Below, piece after piece: positions 1 through 47,685 of a stretch of 64,000 nucleotides of DNA. The position numbers and the translations under genes were made by a program. Source of the stretch: Syngnathus acus. Taxonomy: Eukaryota; Chordata; Actinopteri; Syngnathiformes; Syngnathidae. The stretch covers positions 5,853,001-5,917,000 of the forward strand of contig NC_051094.1 in the NCBI RefSeq assembly GCF_901709675.1. Direction: 5' to 3'. How positions within the stretch are numbered: position 1 is the stretch's first letter; each line of letters starts with the position of its first letter. The notes beneath the pieces are model-generated. The model was not told the origin of the DNA. It made no database searches and saw only the letters and a program-made list of their open reading frames with translations.

Positions 1-2228
1 GCCAAGTGATCCTCTGGTTTCATCACTTTTGATTTTGTTTTTGTCGTTTTGATATAAAGTGGCCATATTTCAAAGGAAGTTAAAGGAGCAATTTGCTGAA
101 CGACGAAAGAAAGAACTGAAGAGGATATTGATACCGTCCGTCATCGTCCTCTTACATTCCCATTTTAGTCTTTTTCATTTCACTCTGCCTCTGATGGTGT
201 GTACGTTACCTATTTCCTTTTATTGTTGCTATTTCTAATGATGACATTTAGTGCGAGTGAGGTGACACAGGCCATTGAAAACCCCGGAAAAACACTCCAC
301 AGGAAGCCAGGACGTTAAACAGATGACGCAACACACTGGGATAGATACCAAAATGTCTTTGTAGGCAGAATTTGTGGTTTTGATCCCCACAAAATGGTTT
401 TCATTGAGGGTAGTCAAGCTCAACCAACATTTTTAACAAAGTTGTTTATTGTTGATTTGGCTTAGCGATAATCGGGCCTAATTTGAGTTGTTTTTTTATG
501 CTCAAAGTCAATGAAAGTTAGATTGTCGAATGTCTCCGAAAGATTATCGTGAGGGATTACGCTGTTGTGTGTCGAGTGATTTTTCTTCCCCTACAAAAAT
601 GGTCAGGGGCCAACTATCGTACTGTAAATGTAAAACCACTTCAACAATTACGATAAATTACGATACGGACAACATTTTCGAAGCTGATGACTATATAGAT
701 TGAATGACATCAGTGACATTTTTCTCTTTTCTGCACACTTTATATACAAAAACATTATAAATTATTTCAAGATGAATAAAAATCTCCAGTGGAAAAATAC
801 CATTCAAAATACCTGCTAGTGCAATCAGTGAGAAATGAAAAGCACTGACAGTTTTTATTCTTTATTTTTTTTTTATATCTCACTGGGAATATGTCCTCTC
901 CATGCAGCAGCCATGCTTTGCTAATTTCAACCACTCTCAAAGATTAATTATTCAATTTAGGCGTCAAGGCTGATCACGTACAGTAGACTGGGTTTCATCC
1001 GTGAGGAGATGCCCGCGCTCACTTCCCAAGAAAGCGATATAAGTGGATTCATTTCAAAACGCACATCCCTCCCAAGACTTTATTCCATTTAGTTAATGAG
1101 ACGGCGAGGCAGGACGGGCGGCCTGAGCGCAGGTTTGGGAGCTGGAGCGTAATTAAGATGTGGCTTCCTTCCGCGACGACGCTCTTTACGCACTTTGATT
1201 GAAAGAAAAAAAAACCCACAATCTCCGACCAATTAAAAAAGCGTTTGGGCAAGGCCACCTCTGTGCGTAAATCCTCTTTCCGTTTGCAACATTTTGCCAC
1301 CTAATGTACCCCCCCCCCATTGCGATTACCCCTCCCCCCGGTCCCTCTGTACCCCAATTCTTTATGGTAAGTAGGTGGAGCTGTCTGTCTGGGATATAGG
1401 TTAACCCCTTTATGTCTTCCATATGCGCTGCTGATGGCGCTGACACTCTATGGCCAAAAGTAATGGGACACATGCTGGTGATGTTTGTGTTATTATCAAG
1501 ACTTGTCCTTAAAATGAAAGTAATTACACAAATAGTAAGAAAGAGCATCCCAGTGCACGAAGCAAGGTCCAAATTGGCGAGCTCGGAAAACTTGACCTCC
1601 ACCCTATTAAACACCTTTGCAATGGATTGTTTTTCCAGGTGGGATGGAGAAAACCAAATCCCACCGAAAACCTTCCTGGAAGAGTTCCTTTCTTCCATTT
1701 CCACCTCCTTTCGCCAGGTGTCCCAACACTTTTGTCCACGTATTTGGAGCAACGAGGTAGCAGAGGCTCGTTAATTTCCAGGCGCACACACGTATGTCTT
1801 CGAGTCTGAGCCGTAATGAGCATTGGTATAGATTTCCTGTAGCTCAAACAGTGATCTTAATTGACCCGAACAGCTCTGAGTGACTTGGCACCTCTCGTCT
1901 CGCCACCTCACCCCCCCCAACCCACATGCCTCACCCCCACTGGAGCTCTTCCTCTGGGACAAAGAAGCTTTTGTCCCGCGGCCCTGCGCCACGGCACTCC
2001 AAAGCTTTGTTGACTGTTCCTGTCTGACAGAGCAAATTCGCTCTGGCCTCCTTTTGTCTATTGTCATGTTTTTCTTTTTTCTTTTAGGTTTGAATAAAGT
2101 TTACCCAGAGCTGTATCTTTTGAGGTCGTTTTCTGATTGCAGAGGGGGCAGCGAGCAAATGGATTTATTGTTTGTTGAATTTTTCAACTGTCTGACCTTT
2201 CTCTCCATCTCTGTCTTGTCTCTTGCAG
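1..2228 (+). other. sema6a upstream intron (left part)
   Basis: No exon with a semaphorin-like frame was found. The missing N-terminal exon or exons should lie to the left. The stretch is AT-rich in its first 1 kb and holds one Tc1-like transposon remnant (1445-1750). Open frames over that remnant are not credible genes. Confidence 0.6.
1445..1750. mobile_element. Degenerate Tc1/mariner-like short element
   Basis: Ends are inverted: ctatggccaaaagtaatggg at the left and, read from the other strand, tacgtggacaaaagtgttgg at the right. Inside are stretches I recognise from teleost elements of this kind (agtgcacgaagcaaggtcca; a segment around aacacctttgcaatgga). No intact transposase frame is present. 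The class is an inference from the ends. Confidence 0.65.
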
Positions 2229-38148
<35,920 letters not shown>

Positions 38149-39091
38149 TCTGACGGGGGTCTTTCGGACTACGCGATAATTTTTTTGTTTGGGTGTACAG
38201 TACGGTTGGTCATGTGACACAGTTTTTTTAAGAAAACCCTTTCTTTTATACAAACGTGTAAATAACAACAAGCGGGGTGGAACAATTGCTACAGAGACAA
38301 GAGGACACCCCGACAATTTGATCTGTGTAGCATGGACAAGTGGGGGCTTTCTTGATCTCTACCAGGACAAAATGGATTCAGGTGGGCAAGGGGGAACCGG
38401 GTGGGGTTTTTTGAGTGTACAGTACATTTAGGGCCCGCTGACCCGAAGACTGGAAATACGCTTCAGCTGCCTGTTGGAATACTGTGAAAAGCCTCCAAGT
38501 GTTACAGCAATCAAACCGCCGCCTGGACTGGCCCGGACCAGAAAAATCCTCCCGTTTCACTGAACACTTGACTGCTAATACTAATAGCGCGTTGTATTTA
38601 TTTTTTATGAAGTGCTTTTGAAGAGAAAAAAAAAAAGACTTTGTAGGATCATCAATGAGAGAGGGCAGAAAGATCTTTTTAATATGAATTAATCAAGTGT
38701 GATTGAAAAAAAAAATACAACAACACATATTTAAAGTCATTAAACTGGAGCCAGTAGATTTTTTTTTCTTAATGACTTAAAGGTGAGGAAGAGAAGATAT
38801 TTATTTACAGTGTGCCACAACGGACTTTTACTGTCATAGACCATTTAATTTAAAAGGAATATTTCCCCTTTTCCATCCATGTGCGTGTGTGTGCTTACGT
38901 GTGAGAGAGAGAGTCAGTAACGCCGCTCCTGATTGGCTATGTCATATCAAGAATCTTTTTTTAAACCCCTCCCCACATGTAAATTTGTGCCTTACACCCT
39001 CAAGTAGTAACAATGTTTTCTTCGATAGTTGTTAACTTGTAGTGTTTTTACTTTTTCTTACGTCATGTTTCCCTGATTTGATAAAAATTCA

Positions 39092-39097
39092 ATTAAA
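39092..39097 (+). terminator. Candidate proximal poly(A) signal ATTAAA
   Basis: ATTAAA in the context caattaaagaatg, followed within about 30 nt by T/GT-rich sequence (gttattgttgtaattctg), a usual cleavage arrangement. It would give a UTR of about 0.97 kb. Confidence 0.45.
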
Positions 39098-40179
39098 GAA
39101 TGTAGATGTTATTGTTGTAATTCTGCTCCCCTACACACACAACCACAAACATCTATGTTGTCAACTGTGCCATAAATGAGCTTTTGTTTTGTGTGTCCAC
39201 CGCGACGTCATTGTTGTCGTGTTTTTCCACATTTGTGTTTTCTACAATTGTACAATTGTAAGGCGGTGGCACGACCGATTGACTGACACATTTGTTACGC
39301 GAGTGCACTGCTAGCAGTTAGCATAGCGTTAGCAACCCGAGCTAACCTGGTAGTGACACTAAACGGGGCTTCTTGAGTCACATTAAACAGGCTGGTTCCT
39401 GTGAAGACAATGAAAAAAAACGTGACCTAATAATAATACAACGCCCCATTTTGTAAGGCGAGTTTGTAGTGCAAAGTTAACTAATCTACCCTTACGTTAT
39501 CTGTCATTTTTTGAGCTGTCCCCACACTTAAATCAACAAAGCACTCTTTTAGTGTTATCTGTGTAGATAGGTGAATGTTTTATTGAACTGTTATTTTTTT
39601 CCCCCAAAGCCAATTTTGTCTCAAATCGCAACCCACTTGAGAAAGACTTGGGACTAGTGATGCTGCATTCAAGGCTGCTGGAAATTTGGATTGAAAGGTG
39701 GCCTGTGACTATGCTAAGACAGTCTATGATTTGTTTGTTTCCTTCTTTAAAAATACATTTGACCCAAAAGCGCTTGCGGTTGGTTGATGACCAGCCCAAA
39801 GTCTTCTGGAATAAGCTCCTGCTCCTAAATGCAGTATGCTACAGCTTTGCAGGTTCCTGTGCCCCCCTGACAAGAACCATCAAGTCAAAAATGTTTCAAG
39901 TGGTCACAAGCAGAATGTGACAACTCGAGGATGTGCTCATGTGCACATTCTGTGTTAAGTTTTTGAATCTAGTTTATGAGGTCCAATCGGCCAGTGAGGT
40001 TCTCTGGTGTGTGTGTGCCTTGTCGTCTCTCTCCCATCCCCCGATAACACGCAAAGCGCAGTGACCGGACGATGACGTGACCTTTGTGAGCTTGTAAAAT
40101 ATTGTGACGTCACACGTTTTTTGCCCTGTTTTTCCACCTCCTTAACATCTGATTCACAACTTAATGTATGTTGTAAAGG

Positions 40180-40185
40180 AATAAA
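40180..40185 (+). terminator. Candidate distal poly(A) signal AATAAA
   Basis: Canonical AATAAA about 2.0 kb after the stop (aaggaataaaaaaag), with T-rich sequence downstream. It would be the distal alternative to 39092. Confidence 0.4.
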
Positions 40186-40200
40186 AAAAGACTTTAATTT

Positions 40201-43200
40201 AATGCAAAATGTAATTTAAAAAGAAGAAAAAAAATAAATTCTTGTCATGAAGTCCTTGACTTTTTTGCCCTGCATGTCTCTGAACGAGGTGCTTTTTTAT
40301 GCTTGTTTTGATATTTATTTTGTTGAAGATAGCATACTTGATGAATAATTAGGAAAATTGTGCAGCCTTTCACTTTACAAACTAAAGATTGAAATCTTGC
40401 TCTTAAATAATCATCATCACATTAAACAGAACAGATTAACTCAAATATGTAGCATCAAATTATAATTGTAAAATATTACTAAATTAGTTTTTTTCCTCTT
40501 TTGTTTTATTTTTCTATAGACATATGTTTTCTATTCATTTCCTTTATATTATTACATGATAGCTCTATAGCCGGTTAGCTAGCTAGCTAGGTACTGACGG
40601 AGATGTGTAGATACTTTAATAATTACATCTATTGTCCTAGATTTTACTTAACATGCATCATAGCTCCGTTTTTTGTTATGCTTAGTAGATAAATACAGTG
40701 ATTAAAACGATGCGTCTCTTTGCCAGCAAGTCAAAGACCCAAATGTATCGAGTTAACCTTGTTAGTGGGCTTGTGTTTCCATGACGAACACTCGCCATCT
40801 CCAATCCTTCTGCATAACAGTGTAATTAGTCAGGGCACACGGCTGCATATTAGAAGGCTAAATGGAGTGTGCAAATTGGAGAGCAATATTTATGAAAGCG
40901 GCTACACAATGCAAAGCAGAATTACATTGAGATGGGAAACAGTCCTTGTAATGGGATACGTACGGTGTAGTGGTTATTTCATAATTACATTGACGTTTGT
41001 GCCTTGCGGAAACAAACGGGAGGTAATTGTGAATGACAGCTCACGTTAAAAACGGAGGCATGCTCCCGTGTTGTCGCTCTGACAGGATTGTAATCACAAC
41101 TTGACAAGATGTTTAAAAAAAATGAGACCCAACACTAAAAGCATCTTTGCATGTATCAATCATCCAGAGTAGATCGTGTACATTTTATCAACTGACAGAG
41201 CAACATTAGCAGGGGCTGTGGCCTTTCTCGCGTAAATCCACAAAGATATTACGACCCGTCAAGCCGAACCCGCCAGACGGTCGAGAATCCCCGCGGTCCC
41301 GGGCAGAGCCACTCATCCGACGAAGCGGAATCCACGTGCTCACTGCTCGGCCTGGCACCGCAATCTGAGGGGACAACGATTTTAGTCACGTTCTAATCTT
41401 GGCTTTTCCCATCCGTGTGTCATTATCCCAGCACTGATACTGTCGGGAGCCCCCGGCGCTCAAATGGCACAAAGCCCATATTCATTTTTTAAAATCAGAA
41501 TATGGCTGATGTGAAGGCAGGAACAAATGAAAAATCATGAAAAGACATAAATAATAGAGATCAATATCTGATGTCAGGCAAAGATGAGTGTCTACTCAAA
41601 ATGCATTCTTTCATCAGAAAACAGTCTGATAAAGACGCACAGTAAGACTCCACAACAATGTGATGACGGTACGAGTGTTTTCCAGCGACAATAGCAGATA
41701 CACATCATTCAGCTCCACCGTGTTCAAAATAACATTGTCAGCAAAATACCAAGACTTTGCGAAGAAAAAAAAGGAGCACAAAAAGAAAGCCTCTCAGCTC
41801 TGAAATGCGGCAAGACGACAAGTATACCTCAGAGACGAAGAAGACGGACTGCAGCCAACCCTTGTCGTGTGGTTGCAAACCACACAACACACACACAGTG
41901 AGACACAGCGTGAAGTATGCATGGGACTTATGAACAGGCCTTGGCATGGAGATCAAAACAAGACCCACGGGTGACGTTTGAGGGCAGCTCAAGCACATGA
42001 GATGGAGGCCTGCTCCTCATCACGCGCTTCCATGCAAATGTGGACCTACGCAGGCCTTTAGTGCATGTCAAGAACATGGAGCAGAGCATATAATACCTGC
42101 AGGGCGTGCCCCAACCAAGCGGCGGTGCGGATTGGGGGTTTTACGTGAAAGCTCACATGCAATCATTTCCTATATCCTCCCTCAAAGTGACACTCTGCAT
42201 AAGGCTGGAAGAGGTTGTCAAGAGTGGAGCGGATAATCCTGTCAAACTGTGTTTGCACCCGTGTGTGTGTGTATGCATATGCACTATGTGAAAACCCCAA
42301 GATGCCATAGTGATGGACTTATGTAAATATGAGCAACAATAATGATAAAATAAATATAAATATAAAATGAACCACCTTTGAATATATAAAATTACTATAA
42401 ACAAATCTTATGTTGGCTACAAATACAGACTTTTACACCTGTTGCCAACAGCATGTCTCATTCCTTAGCATGAACATCCAATTGAGCTCCCTCCATTTGG
42501 GATTTTCGAAAACCAGGGCCAGTGTGTTGAAGAAAAACAACATGCGCGTCAATTTGCACATGGCACAAGAAATTTCTGGAGACGGTGATAGTGTTAGATA
42601 AAAGCAGACAACTGCTGCTTATTTTGAAATAACATCCACAGATTTGTTCGAGGAACACATTTGTAAAAACAGGTTTGCCAGCAACGTGTGACACGCTGCT
42701 TGTCGTAGCGCATCTCTGATGTGAGAAGACACACCGTCTGATAAAGGTTGTCACACACACCTTGCCTGGGCTCGTCCAGGACTGATGAAGCAAAAACACG
42801 TCTCATATGAGTGCGATCACAGCTGGAGGTTGTCTCCAAGCCTTAAACAACAACATCTCACCTTGTTAGGACCCTGACAGGAGACAAAAAAAAAAATTCA
42901 GGTCACAATGCCAGATCCAGGTCGTCACTTCTTTTTTGTGTGTCTTCTTCATTTATTTATTTTTTTGCTAAATGGACTAAGACTAGATTTAACCAGGCTG
43001 GACAACTGAAGCCAGTTGCCATTGGTGTACTGAAGTTGAAATAAATTGAATGTTACACTACAGGCATTATAAAATGTTAGTGGCAGCGGGATGGTTCTGT
43101 GGGGAACCCCTCTGTTGTTGAACTTTTTGGGTTTAAATTGTCCATGGACGGGGATGTAAACATGCTTGTCTGTCAGATATAGTATGTGCTTGTATTTCCC

Positions 43201-45605
43201 CTCAGTGAAGGGACAGCCAAGGATTTTCATTTACGCTACAGCCGCATTTTACCGGTTTACTGTTCACTTAATGTGAAAATTATACAGTGTGCCGAGTATT
43301 ACATTTTAATATGTATCCGTGTCGTCAGGACACTGTTGACTGGATTGTGTGTTTGTGTATGTGTAACTTTGTCCTTGAAAGGGTAAGTAAAATTGATCAA
43401 CAGTGATTCACTACCTGCCGGTTGGTCGAGGTCACTCTCTCACGCACACACACACACACGCACACGTCCTTGAGTTCTCATAACAGCAACTTCTCTGCCT
43501 TCAGTTTGTTCGCCATTAAATAAAGGGAAAACTAAAAAAAAAATTCAGTTTCACTTGTGCAGCCTTACAAAGGGTAAATGACTGTATTAAGGCAAGCCAA
43601 AGTGATTCTTCTGTTGTGTCCGTTAAGTGTGGGGTCATTAGCCAAGGCTGAATCGTTTTCCAAGACAAAATGGTCAGCTTCAAAGACGTATTATTTTTGG
43701 TGGGCTGCTCAAACAGACCCAACCACTCTCCCAATAGTTTTGGGCACTATGTGGAAAGGTCTAAAAATGAAACAAGAGTATAAACTGAAGTCATTAAGGA
43801 GAAATGTAGAAGGATTCAGAGTAGGAGGAAAAAAATAGTGGCTTATTAACAACCACAGCAATCAATACTAATCAGCATTAATAATGGCTCTCATGAGACA
43901 AAGCTCATCTGTACCTAATCAAGTGTCCGGAGAGTGCATACTTCTCCTGTATGAAGACGTCAACATACTGTACATGTGAGCATTGATCAAATTTCCTCTC
44001 CTGTCCTTCACACTCCAAGATGTGAATCCATTATCTCCTCCTCTTCCCACCTGACCTTCGTCACACCACCCCTGCATCGAGTCCGTCCATCTTTTCGAGC
44101 CCACCAACTCAATGCTATCTAATCTGTCCATCATCCTCCTTCTCCAAGCCCATCAGCTCAGGCACCAACCTGTCACTTACACCTCTGAGCTATGACACGC
44201 ACACGCGTATATATACACACACGCATGCACACGCGCACACACACGTTTGCACGCAGCCTTTGCACTATAATCAGACGGGTCTCAGCTGCTGGTCTCCTCT
44301 CTGAGGAACTAAAAGCCTCAAGAGTCATGACAAAGTGTGTATTCGTTTGTGTGCGTGTATTTCGCAAATGTCAACGAGTAGAGAAAGTGATGCATAAGAG
44401 GGTCAAAAATGACCGGTGAAGTTTTTTCTTTTTTTTTTTTTTTTTTTTAAATATCTTCAAAGATAAAAGTAATCTTTTCATATTCCAAGTATTTTTTATT
44501 TTATTTATTAATGCCGGTATCCAATTTTCAGATTGCTCAGATTAAAACCCTAGTTCACCACTGTCACCAACAACCTGCAAGTTGGAAGATAAACACTCTA
44601 CCCACAATTATTAGCTCGTCCGGGATTTGAACCCTGGACTTCTTGCACCCGAAGCGAGAATTATACCCCCACGAGCCACGGAAAAACCATTATGAACCGT
44701 TTACGAACATGCAGATGGGAGTGGGGGGGGGGGGCGGTAGTGGCTGTGTGTGTGTGTGTGTGTGTTTAGATTTCAGAATTAACCGCATGAATATGAATGA
44801 TGCACCAGCCTCTGTTTGACAGGGCCTCAATATGCATGAAAGACATGATGAATTGCTCCAATCCGGACCCATTATTGGACTGGCGCAAGCCGATTGTTCC
44901 GCAACGGCCGGCATTTACGCCCACTATACAATGACTATTTGAATGCTATTTGGTTGCCGTGCTTGACCAGGCCTTGTTACACGATGTCGCCCATCTTGTG
45001 ATAGAGCTGCATTCGTCACACTTGACATCGAGTCTTGAACTCTGACCTCTGTGTGCTTTGTGAAAGCCAAGGAGAAGATAAAGCTTTGTCAGCAAGGTGC
45101 GACAAGGCATCAAATGTACTGCGGCCACCAACTGGATGCAAACGTATGACGTTAAGAATTGCCATCATAGAAAGTCCTCAAAGTGTTTCACTTAATGGAT
45201 GTCCGACCTGCCATGTTTGTGACAGAGGGATGCTGAACATGTTGAGATGCTTAGCAACTGTGCCAGCTCTCATATTCTCTTCCTCTAACGCTCTCTCTCA
45301 GACACACACACACGCACGGATATGAAAGCCCCTCCTCCATAATTGATGTAGTCGATAAGGCTCCCCGGGGGGAGCCTCCTATTTTCCCCACCTGTTCTCG
45401 GCCATCTCCTGCTCACCTTCCTTCTTTTCCTCTCCTCTTTCATCTCAGCCTCTCATTTACATCCCGCTCCGTTTTAAGATCCTTGCTCGGTTGTGCACGG
45501 AGGTCACAGGTTTGATTGCAGCAATGCAAACCATGCACCCTGCGACCTTTCTTACTGTTTGACCGCCTGGTTATTCTAAATCTCTATTATCTGTATATCA
45601 ACTCA
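40201..45605. other. Intergenic region between sema6a and the tandem array
   Basis: No gene was found on either strand. It contains several microsatellites (CA at 43446-43459, mixed CA/CG at 44205-44245, GT at 44744-44765), a T20 tract (44429-44448), a G12 tract (44723-44734) and the tRNA-like sequence at 44614-44677. The section 40720-41050 is repeat-free (see findings). Confidence 0.65.
44614..44677 (-). pseudogene. tRNA-Pro(CGG)-like sequence with deleted D arm
   Basis: On the - strand it starts ggctcgtgggggtataattc, then has an anticodon loop ttcgggt and a T arm ccaggttcaaatcccgg-like segment. The seven acceptor pairs can all form (the first is G-T), with ggctcgt opposite acgagct. About six to eight bases that a normal tRNA-Pro has in the D arm are missing, and one mismatch each is present in the anticodon and T stems. 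It is best read as a pseudogene or the head of a tRNA-derived SINE, not an active tRNA. Confidence 0.65.
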
Positions 45606-45678
45606 CAGTGACGTGCGGTGAGGTTCATGACTGGGGAGGCGTAGCAAGACTCCCTTGCCTCCTCTGACCACACATCCC
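45606..45678. mobile_element. 73-bp terminal-inverted-repeat element at left edge of array
   Basis: Starts cagtgacgtgcggtgagg and ends cctctgaccacacatccctg, whose reverse complement is cagggatgtgtggtcagagg, so both ends match as inverted repeats. cagtg/caggg ends recall hAT-type elements, but no 8-bp target duplication is seen (tcaactca against ccgcatac). The related longer element is at 52307-52806. The tandem array starts at the next base. Confidence 0.65.
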
Positions 45679-47023
45679 TGCCGCATACTTACCCCCTGAG
45701 TCGCACTGACCCTTCGTTAACACCGCTAGGTATCCAGGTCAAGCCGGTCAGGGCAGAAGAGCTGGGGATCAATCCACGCCGATCAGAGTGAGAACCAGCC
45801 GCGGTGAACCGCTGCCTTTCTCCTCCGATCAGGGTCCAAGAGCACCGGAGCCAGCCCTGACTGAGCAGTGCCTCCCCAGTGCTCTCCTCTCAGTTGTACC
45901 TACAAAAAAAAGCTTCTTCCTTCTTGAGCAATCTTCTTTGTCCCATGACAACGCACCACCTAAGGAGATGCTGGATTCATTCCTTCCACTTCACTGTGCG
46001 TCGTACATCGCTAGGCTCCAGGGAAGGCAAACCTGCCAACAAAGTACCTAGAGGGAACTCACCTGTATTGCAATACCTGTGGAGGGAAAGGCTGAAAAAA
46101 AAAACCCTACTCTACATCGCCTAGGTCCCGGTGCATCCTCGGCCTAGTCACCTAAGCTGGACTAGGGGATGTGAATATTAGGGGTAAGAATTGGGAACCT
46201 GTTCCAGGTCACCATTTAGAGTCCAATATTAACGTGTGTGGTGCAATGTGCTGTTGCATGAGCGAGGCTAACCCTCATAGAAGACTGAGCCTTGATTAAG
46301 GTCCTACCGCTCTGGACCACCACACCCTGCGTGCATTGTTCCTAGAGTCGGAACTGAGGGGGGCCGCATACGTACCCCCTGAGTCGCATTGACCCTTCGT
46401 TAACACCGCTAGGTATCCAGGTCAAGCCACTCAGGGCAGAAGAGCTGGGGATCAATCCGCCCCAATCAGAGTGAGAACCAGCCGCGGTGAACCGCTGCCT
46501 TTCTCCTCTGATCGGGGTTCAAGAGCACTGGAGCCAGCCCTGACTAAGCAGTGCCTCCCCAGTGCTTTCCTCCCGGTTGTACCTATAAAAAAAAGGCTTC
46601 TTTCTTCTTGAGCAATCTTCTTTGTCCCATGTCAACGCGTGACCTAAGGAGATGCTGGATCCATTCCTCCAACTTTGCTGTGCTTCCTCCATCGCGAGGC
46701 TCCAGTGAAGTCAAAGTACCTAGAGGGAACTCACCTGTTCTGCAACACCTGTGGAGGGAATGGCTGAAAAAGAAACCCTACTCTACATCGCCTAGGGCCC
46801 GGTGCATCCTCTGCCTAGTCACCTAAGCTGGACTAGGGGATGTGAATATTAGGGGTAAGAATTGGGAACCTGTTCCAGGTCACCATTTAGAGTCCAATAT
46901 TAACGTGTGTGGTGCAATGTGCTGTTGCATGAGCGAGGCTAACCCTCATAGAAGACTGAGCCTGGATTAAGGTCCTTCCGCTCTGGACCACCACACCCTG
47001 CGTGCATTGTTCCTAGAGTCGGA

Positions 47024-47055
47024 ACTCAGGGGGGCCGCATACGTACCCCCTGAGT
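47024..47055. repeat. Hairpin at unit junction (type example)
   Basis: actcaggggg (47024-47033) is the exact reverse complement of ccccctgagt (47046-47055), around the 12-base loop gccgcatacgta. The same structure recurs at the junctions near 46364, 47686, 48356, 49026, 49696, 50366 and 51037, with 10-11 paired bases in most and one mismatch in three of them. Confidence 0.85.
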
Positions 47056-47685
47056 CGCATTGACCCTTCGTTAACACCGCTAGGTATCCAGGTCAAGCCA
47101 CTCAGGGCAGAAGAGCTGGGGATCAATCCGCCCCAATCAGAGTGAGAACCAGCTGCGGTGAACCGCTGCCTTTCTCCTCTGATCGGGGTTCAAGAGCACT
47201 GGAGCCAGCCCTGACTGAGCAGTGCCTCCCCAGTGCTCTCGGTTGTACCTACAAAAAAAAAAAGCTTCTTTCTTCTTGAGCAATCTTCTTTGTCCCATGT
47301 CAACGCACGACCTAAGGAGATGCTGGATCCATTCCTCCAACTTTGCTGTGCTTCCTCCATCGCGAAGCTCCAGGGAAGTCAAAGTACCTAGAGGGAACTC
47401 ACCTGTTTTGCAATACCTGTGGAGGGAATGGCTGAAAAAGAAACCCTACTCTACATCGCCTAGGTCCCGGTGCATCCTCGGCCTAGTCACCTAAGCTGGA
47501 CTAGGGGATGTGACTATTAGGGGTAAGAATTGGGAACCTGTTCCAGGTCACCATTTAGAGTCCAATATTAACGTGTGTGGTGCAATGTGCTGTTGCATGA
47601 GCGAGGCTAACCCTCAATTAAGGTCCTTCCGCTCTGGACCACCACACCCTGCGTGCATTGTTCCTAGAGTCGGAACTCAGGGGGG

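Larger units (their letters stand above)
38149..40200 (+). other. sema6a: sema6a 3'UTR (probable extent)
   Basis: AT-rich sequence after the stop with no exon-like frame. Two candidate ends are seen: a shorter UTR using the ATTAAA at 39092 and a longer one using the AATAAA at 40180. Which is used cannot be told from sequence alone. Confidence 0.6.

Noticed and set aside
1186-1752. 188-codon - strand frame
   Set aside because: Lies over the Tc1-like remnant and a poly-G/C patch; no transposase motif and no conservation recognised.
45679-45760. Possible U1 snRNA start (catacttacc) at the array edge
   Set aside because: Only the first ten bases match. The remaining U1 sequence is absent, and other units have catacgtacc.
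45679-46363. Array considered as 5S rDNA
   Set aside because: No 5S internal promoter or conserved 5S sequence is present in the unit on either strand.
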